A stretch of DNA of 64,000 nt from Tupaia tana (lineage: Eukaryota; Chordata; Mammalia; Scandentia; Tupaiidae): assembly GCA_026018925.1 (NCBI GenBank), contig JAKSZU010000002.1, positions 87,448,475 to 87,512,474 of the forward strand, written 5' to 3'. Shown here piece by piece: positions 57,791 to 64,000 of the stretch (positions are counted from its first letter, which is position 1; each line of letters starts with the position of its first letter). The translations under genes and the position numbers were made by a program. Below the pieces are notes generated by a model, which worked only from the letters and a program-made list of their open reading frames with translations, searched no databases and was not told where the DNA came from.

Positions 57791-59330
57791 GTGCAGAAGA
57801 AGCATCATTTTCCGAAGGAAAGAGTAAGGACATGACTACAAGCTCAACTGAGAAAGTCTTTGGGTCAGAGTTAGGAGAAGAGTATCCTGTCCAGTGGCAT
57901 CCAAAGTGCACAGATACTGATGGGGTGATTCCTGGCTGAACCTAGAGTTCTATTTCCCTAGCCTCTGTCATTGCAGTAGAGTTTTCCAAAGTGAAAAAGA
58001 AAAACTTCTGCAACTGCTACAGGTGAGGAACATTGACATTTGTTTCTGATGAAATTGTATTCATAAATATGGTCATAGTACATTGAGACAATTGATGTGC
58101 AGTTATTTAAGATATCTGCTTTATTTGAACAATTTTAGTTATTTACAGTAAATTAGACAAAGCACCTGTCTTAGACAAAATACGATCTCTGAGCATGCAC
58201 AGAAGAGACTCCTAACAAAGTCTGTAGATACATCATCTTGGAACAGTCTCTAAAATCAGCCATACAATTTAGGAATATTTTATAGGATTATCATGTCACA
58301 TTGACATAATGAGAGCAAATTTTAAAAGGGTCTACAGAATAAATGCATATTTACTGCAAGTTCTGCACACCTATGCAAAATACGAGAAAATTATCAGCTT
58401 TCCTATAGTTGTGGGGGGCTTATTACTATTTAAAATTGTAAAATTACTGCATGAACTAAACTAAAATGTCATTTAGCATTTTTTCAAATTGTAAATCTGA
58501 AAATTATTTCCCTTTATAGCCTTACATAAATTTTATGGCTGAAATAGGAAAGATGTTTTAGACTTTATGCTGGTTGTTAAAATATGAACCGTTATTCAAA
58601 CTAGACATGGATTAAAGCTTCTAAAATTATTCTAAAAATGTTGTCATCAAGTAAAAAGGTTATAAATAGATACAGAAAGAATGCTGTCAGTTTGATTGAA
58701 GCTTGTTTCTAAGGTGATTTTTCAATATCTCCTGGGTAAGGTCACATGTCTATATAGCTAAATAGCTGGGAAGTTTTATCTAAATGCCAATGGCATAAGA
58801 TAGTTACGCATTTAATATTCTATTTGGAACTTGAAGCACTTTATTGAGATTTAAAAAAATGAAACTTACTTCCTCACTCTTAGGCCATTTGAGTGCGTAG
58901 TCCCTCATTTATTCTTTTTGTCTTAAATTTGAGACTCTGCCTATTAAGAACTGTCTTGCCATTCCTTGTACTATATCTCTGGTTTCTGGGCCTAAACTAC
59001 GCCACTGGGGTTATTTTGCCATTATATCAGTAACTGCATTTTCAGTGGAGTATTTTCTTTGCCCATCCTTAATTCTCTACTCTTCTCTATCCTGCTCTGT
59101 ACCCCAGGAACCTGCCCCGTCTGAACCACATCACCCAAGCTTACTTACACAGGCTTTGATTTGTACTTAGCCAGTGTGGGGTGTGGACAGGAGAGCGAAG
59201 TGTACAAAGAGGATGTAATCCAACAACTGATTTTCTCTGGCTCCTCCCTGCCAGGTTGATACTAGTTGGTTACTTTCTCTAAAGTAAAGACCACAATTGC
59301 TGTCAGAACTTTCCCTCAATGGTGTTTTCT
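57791..59330. other. Intergenic, apparently unique
   Basis: No gene or clear repeat over about 1.5 kb. The 58900-59160 part is CT-richer. Confidence 0.45.
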
Positions 59331-59338
59331 TTGTTTCA

Positions 59339-59424
59339 TTTGTTCTTTTCTTCCTTTCTTCTTTCTTCCTTTTTTCTTTCTTCCTCTTTGTTTTTCTTCT
59401 TCCTTTCTCTCTTTCTTTCTTTTG
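59339..59424. repeat. Polypyrimidine tract
   Basis: Nearly pure T/C stretch of TTCTTTCC-like units on the plus strand. The opposite strand reads as a lysine- and glutamate-rich frame that is not a gene. Confidence 0.9.
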
Positions 59425-59569
59425 AAACTTTTCTCTGTCCTCCATTGTTTTTCTTAACCCTGTGAAGTTACCCTTAGTTATCCATCTGAGTAGGTCATTT
59501 CTTCTTTCCAGAGGCTTTGACAGATACAATTTTAAACATACATTTACTAGGCACATAAAGCAAAATTCA

Positions 59570-60190
59570 GTACTGTCTTAGTTCCAGCTGCTGTAAGAAA
59601 AGGACTTAGTCTGTGTAATTTACAAAAAATGGAAATTCAGTCTTTTTTTTTTTTTTTTTCCCCGAGGGCCTGGGCACTCACTGGAAAGAGATAACAAAAT
59701 AGGGGGAAAGCAAGAAAGCATCCCTTCCCCTGAGCTATGCTTGAACCGCAGTCCCTTCTCTTTCACCTCTTCTTCTTTTGGGAGTTTGGGCATGCATTCA
59801 TGTACACACACTTGGCATGTTTCTCAAGCTGCTGGGTCTGAGACTCAAACAGGGCAGTTGGTCTTGAGAGATACAGGCCCCTTAACCACCAGCCATGGCT
59901 GACTCCTATTCCTCAGTTTTAGAGGCTGGAAAGTCCAAGATCAAGTAACAGCAGATTAGATGTTTGATGAGAGTTTTCTGCTTCCTAGATAGAGGCTTCT
60001 AGCTGTGTCCTTAAATAGCAGAAAGGTTTTGGCTAATAAGCTCGCTCAGACTGGTATGAACCCTATTCATGAGGGTGGAGCACTCATGACCCCAATTCCT
60101 CGTATTCCTAATGTATCACCTTGGGAGTTTGATTTCAACATGTAAATGTGGGGAGACTCAAACACTCAGGTCACAATAACTAACAATGCC
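59570..60190 (-). mobile_element. MaLR (MST-type) LTR, antisense, split by a SINE
   Basis: CTTAGTTCCAGCTGCTGTAAG, GTCTGTGTAATTTACAAAAAATGG, then after the SINE TTAGAGGCTGGAAAGTCC, ATTCATGAGGGTGGAGC, ACTCATGACCCCAATTCC and GAGTTTGATTTCAACATGTAAATG. This is the reverse of an MST-type LTR. Confidence 0.65.
59640..59912 (-). repeat. Family C SINE
   Basis: T run, CCCCGAGGGCCTGGGCACTC, GGGAGTTTGGGCATGC, GGGTCTGAGACTCAAAC, CCCCTTAACCACCAGCC. Inserted in the LTR. Confidence 0.8.
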
Positions 60191-60235
60191 ACAAAATTTC
60201 TCTCTACCTTGCTTTCACAAAATGAGAGGTATTTA

Positions 60236-60263
60236 TGAGGGGGTTCTAAAAAATTTCATAAAA

Positions 60264-60301
<38 letters not shown>

Positions 60302-60567
60302 ATATCCAAAGTCCTAAAAGAAAAATGTAGGAAAAGGGATTGTGGTGTTGCCATCCTCTCTGGGAGGTGATTTCTCACTTTCTGTCTTTCTATCTCTCTC
60401 TGTCTCTCCAGCAAGCACACATGCCCTATAGCAAAAATCTCCCTTAAAAAATCAAAAGAATGAAATTAAAGTACAAGTTTATTTTGGTGCAAAAAAATTT
60501 TAAAAGCTATTACCAGTTTTTTTAATAATATGTATTTTTCACAAATATTTTGAAGACTCCCCTCTTC
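60236..60567. mobile_element. TA-flanked MITE, ~130-bp family, copy 3, split by a SINE
   Basis: Left part TGAGGGGGTTCTAAAAAATTTC. Right part from about 60464 (TGAAATTAAAGTACAAGTTT, TTTTGGTGCAAAAAAATTTT) to TTTTGAAGACTCCCCTCTTC, with TA at 60234-60235 and 60568-60569. Confidence 0.75.
60263..60460 (+). repeat. 5'-truncated family A SINE with (TG)n
   Basis: Starts in a (TG)n at 60266-60300, then CCAAAGTCCTAAAAG, GGGATTGTGGTGTTGCC, GGGAGGTGATTTCTCACTTTC, CCCTATAGCAAAAATCTCCC and a short A tail. The tRNA head is missing. Confidence 0.8.
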
Positions 60568-60569
60568 TA

Positions 60570-61094
60570 CCATAGTGATGTTATCTAATTCCAGTTTAGG
60601 AAAGAAAAGAAAGCAACAGAGTAAAAGCATTAATTCTTCTTTAAAGAGCTCCATTAAAAAGTGAATTGACACCGCTATAATGCCATATATCAATAAAGTA
60701 TAGTTTATTAAATCCTCTCATACATATCATCTCACTTAAAAACCTAAGATCTGGGAAACTATGATGACAAAAAAAGACTTCATTACTTTGCAGATCGTTA
60801 TAAAGCTTCGTGTCTTTAAAGAATATCAAGTTCTATATCTATGTATGTAGATATTTTGATGTACATAAAGCTCATGTATATGTAAAGCAGATTAGTAAGC
60901 ATTAAATAAATGTTGGTTTCTTTTTCCAATGCCAAATGCAGTATCTAATTATACTATGATGTAGAATGATATCTAAACTGTTTCTTGTGTTTTAAAATTT
61001 CAAACAAATGTTCTATACCTGAGGAGCTTGCCACGTCATTGGGGAGCAAATCGCACATAATTATTTTTCTATTTATCATTTAAATCATCATCCG
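60570..61094. other. Intergenic, nothing recognised
   Basis: AT-rich. No gene or named repeat. Confidence 0.4.
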
Positions 61095-61515
61095 CAAAAA
61101 TTGGTGGCTTTAAAACAGTAGCAGTTATTTATTATCTTTTCCAACTTCTGTGGGTCAGGAGGTTGGGAGTCACTTGCTTGGGCAATTCTAGCTCAGGGAC
61201 TCTCAGATGGTTACTTTTTTAGGTTGATAAGGGCTAGAGAAGCCACTTCTCAGTGGGGCTCGCTCACATGGCTAGCAAATTGATTAAGGAAGATTGGTTC
61301 CTGTTTTTGTGGATCTCTCCAGAGGGCTACTTGAGGGTTCTTCCAATGTGTCCCCCCGGGTGAGTGAAGTCACAATGCTTTTTAGGAATGAGCCTGGAAG
61401 TCAACACATTTTTGCTTCTGCCACACTCTGTTGGTCACAAAGGCCAGCCTTGATTCAACGTGAAAGTTGACTACACAAGGAGGTGGATATTGGGAACTAG
61501 TTTAGATGCTGGCTA
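61095..61515. repeat. Old interspersed repeat, family uncertain
   Basis: TGGTGGCTTTAAAACAGTAGC, ATTTATTATCTTTTCC, GTGGGTCAGGAGGTTGGG, CTCACATGGCTAGC resemble a widespread mammalian DNA/MaLR-type repeat. I cannot choose between the families. Confidence 0.4.
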
Positions 61516-61519
61516 TCAC

Positions 61520-62310
61520 ACATAAGAAATAAAACAGTAACATGGTCAGGTACCTAGATGAGAGATAGTGAGGGACAACATTACAAAATCAAAAAAAGGG
61601 AGATCAATGAGGCTTGAAATTGTAGCAAAGCCTGGAAGATGAACTTCCACTAAATTTGGACGTTGAAGAATGGTAAAGATTTGTAAATGTGGGGATGGAA
61701 GTCTGGAAAATGTAACATTGTAAGGAAGACTAAGCATAGTATAGCTGATGATTAATGGGAAGAATGTTCCTAAAGATAAGTAGTGGAAGGTCTGAGAGTA
61801 AATAGGAACCAATCAGAAACTGGAATTTAATCCTTCAAAGCAATGAAAAAACATGCGACTGACGTAGTTCATACTGTAAGAAGATCAAAGTAAGAAACTC
61901 GCTGGAATTATTTAAATTTGAAAGGATAGAGACCTAAATTCAGCTTTCGCTGGCTGTTGTAAGTGATAGAGATGAAAGTGTTGATGTCAGAGACATTTCA
62001 AAGGAAAAATTAACAAGGGTTAGCATGGACAGTGCTGGAAAAAAACAATATTGACTCTGTGTCTTAAAACCGGAAGAACCTAGAGAATGAGGGTGCTTAT
62101 AGTAAAAACTGGAAAAGTTAGCATTCGTGGCTCAGAACAAGTGGTAAATAGTAATCAGTGCTTGCATAAGTTGAGTCTGAAGTGAAACAGCCAAGTAGAT
62201 AGGGGAAAAAAAAAAAGGAAAACTGAGCCTGAGACTAGACAGGGATGCAACCATAAAATACAGTGCCCCGCAAAGCTAACTCACATGAGAAGATCCCTGA
62301 TTCATGTCTG
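61520..62310. other. Intergenic, nothing recognised
   Basis: Apparently unique. A run at 62203-62215. Confidence 0.4.
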
Positions 62311-62314
62311 AAGG

Positions 62315-62680
62315 TCTCCCTAGATATACCAGGCAGTGGTGCGTATGACCTGGGGCTGGATGGAGGTAGGGAATATCACAGCATCGACACCCTGACGGGG
62401 GGGCCAACTCTGTGACACAGCAACAAAGCACTGCTGAAGGGAAGCCAGATCCCATGTCATGACCATAATTCAGATCCCCAGCCTGGTCCGCCTGGGCATG
62501 TGTGGAAGTGCTCACGATCGATCGGATGGACTGGAGGAGTGGAGGGAAGAGATTGAGCTATAAACAGACCCTGTGGAGAGTGACAGTCCCCTCTCCCATC
62601 CCCACCCCTCACTCCTGCCTCAGCCCCTATCATATATAAGCATTCCATTGTGAATAAAGAAAAAATTTTAAGACTCTGTT
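62315..62680 (+). repeat. Composite 7SL-like plus tRNA-like SINE
   Basis: The first part, 62323-62405 (GATATACCAGGCAGTGGTGC, then GTATGACCTGGGGCTGG), resembles the 7SL 5' domain around its GGTGGCGCGTGCCTGTAGTCCC promoter region. The second part has AAGCCAGATCCCATGTC, TTCAGATCCCCAGCC and GAGTGGAGGGAAGAG, as in family C, and ends in AATAAAGAAAAAAT. Confidence 0.5.
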
Positions 62681-63089
62681 GGGAATGCATCTGTCTTTCC
62701 CTCTTTCTCTTTTAACAAAAAACCTTAAAAATACCTGAGTTTTCATTTGCAATACTTGATATTATTTGTGACTCTTTCCAGCCAACCTCCCAATTGTTCA
62801 GAAAGATATTGTCCCATTAAAAATAATTCTTATTAAGAACAGTATACTTTACATTCTTCAGAAGATCACATGACCAATTCTCTCTAATGGCTTCACTACT
62901 TAAACTCAGTAGTCAAGTAAGATGAAAATCTAGAAAAACAAATGAAAAATATGAGGTTAAGGAAGCTGGCAAGGAAAAATGTAGAGTCTTTATTATATGA
63001 ACTAGTAAGACAATGGTACTTACGTTAATTTTTTTCTATGACAATGTGTGTTAGAACAACAGAAGCAGATCCTAGAGATCACCATGGTT

Positions 63090-63180
63090 GAAACTGATAT
63101 ACCAGGCAGTGGTGCGTATGACCTGGGACTGGATGGAAGTAGGGAAAAATCGCAGCATCAACACCCTGATGGGAGCCAAA
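63090..63180 (+). repeat. Second copy of the 7SL-like segment
   Basis: 63096-63178 repeats 62323-62405 with a few substitutions, in direct orientation about 0.77 kb away. Nothing of the tRNA-like second part follows. Confidence 0.6.
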
Positions 63181-64000
63181 AGGCTGCAGTGATTTGTCCA
63201 TTGTTATTTACTAGTTGAAGACCAGTACTCAAGTCTTGTGAGTATAAAAGATTCCAGCGCTTTCTATGATGACAATACACATTTCTTCTTATGAAAAGTG
63301 CAGATATGCCAGATTTCTTTGGTATTGCCCTTGACATAATGACTTGATTGATTTTAAAATGAAAACAGCCATCACCCAAATATATTTTCCAAATATCTAA
63401 TTATACAAAGAGCTGTGCCATAATTACTTCAAACAGTTCAAATGCACTCATGGACAGAATATAATCAATTATACGATATTGGTACAGGTGTTAGGTATAA
63501 AGGACATTGTGAAAAAGAAATCAATTAGCTTTGAAAGGGGAAGGAGGAGGAGTAGGAAGATATTGAAAACATTTTAGAACATATAATGCTACACACACAA
63601 GGCATGTTTAAATCATTTTTATGAAAATTTCAAACATAAACAACAGTGCAATTAATCCTATGAACTATCAACTAGTTACTCACAAAATCATCAACCCACA
63701 TATGCCAAACATTTTGCATATATAACCTTATACTAATACTAAAAGAGAATAAGAACCTTGCCCAAGAATATACAATTAGTAGGTAGTCAAGATAGTATTT
63801 GAATTTATTCTATGTGACTTCAGCAACTGCTGGCACATATACATTATTTAGATTATACCTAGAATAAATATATGCTTAAATTAAGATATAGTAGGTATCA
63901 ATGTACACAAAATACGCACACATTCTTAACAAATATCTTTAATAGATGGATTTGAAATGTCATGGGCATCTCACAAAACTTGTAAATCAAATGCAAATAC
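63181..64000. other. Intergenic, nothing recognised
   Basis: AT-rich. No gene or named repeat up to the window end. Confidence 0.45.

Noticed and set aside
59167..59556. Lysine/glutamate-rich 129-codon frame on the minus strand
   Set aside because: The charged run is the antisense of the polypyrimidine tract at 59339-59424. It is not a coiled-coil protein.

Overview
This is a gene-poor, AT-rich stretch of a placental-mammal nuclear genome. I find no intact protein-coding gene, no recognisable coding exon, no structured RNA gene and no prokaryotic or viral operon. The recognisable content is transposable-element debris and microsatellites. The one clear gene-derived sequence is a dead processed copy of ribosomal protein L6 (30948-31871).

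Organism. Mammal is clear from LINE-1, L2, MIR, MER5/Tigger-type DNA elements, MaLR/ERV LTRs and long (CA)n. The most abundant repeats are tRNA-derived SINEs unlike primate Alu, rodent B1/B2/ID, rabbit C, carnivore, cetartiodactyl, horse, bat or afrotherian SINEs as I know them. Several degenerate pieces look 7SL-derived (5980-6115, 23490-23730, 50690-50893, 62315-62405, 63090-63180). 7SL-derived SINEs are known only from primates, rodents and tree shrews. A tree shrew (Tupaia) is therefore my best guess, as inference only.

SINE families (my labels). Family A is about 250 bp with a tRNA-like head (A box near TAGCGTAATGG, B box near GGTTCGAGTCC), a body ending in a CCCTATAGCAAAAACCTCTCC-like block and an A tail. 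It is the youngest. Family B is about 160-210 bp: a similar head, a CT-rich stretch, then a 3' end carrying AATAAA and a T run. Family C is about 250 bp, with a head near GGCCATGTGGTTAAG and a GGATCCCACATGG block, and is older.

Layout. 1-9.9 kb: SINE clusters, an MLT1-like LTR, L2, and a 5'-truncated L1 with a perfect 14-bp target duplication (TSD). 10-18 kb: an old L1 ORF2 broken up by SINEs and an MST-like LTR, then a 77-bp mariner MITE. 18.8-19.15 kb: a short retrocopy of an unidentified transcript with a 16-bp TSD. 20-30 kb: MIR, L2, MER5, LTR and SINE pieces. 30.9-31.9 kb: the RPL6 retrocopy. 34-40 kb: an old L1 ORF2 carrying a younger L1 and several SINEs. 43.3-45.2 kb: an antisense L1 and an ERV-type LTR. 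46-51 kb: Tigger, MIR and a SINE-in-SINE. 51.5-53 kb: a repeat-free block that may hold conserved non-coding DNA. 55.5-57.6 kb: an antisense L1/HAL1-type element with recognisable ORF1 remains. 57.8-64 kb: mostly unique sequence with an MST-like LTR, a SINE-split MITE and a duplicated 7SL-like segment.

Nothing here works together as a pathway. The relationships are those of insertion: TSDs and nesting give a relative order (MIR/L2 and old L1 and LTRs, then family C and B SINEs, then younger L1 and family A SINEs). I found no convincing new biological system. The items most worth following are the unidentified 18846-19149 retrocopy, the ~130-bp TA-flanked MITE family, the two-signal 3' end of the family B SINE, the many inverted SINE pairs, and the repeat-free 51.5-53 kb block.
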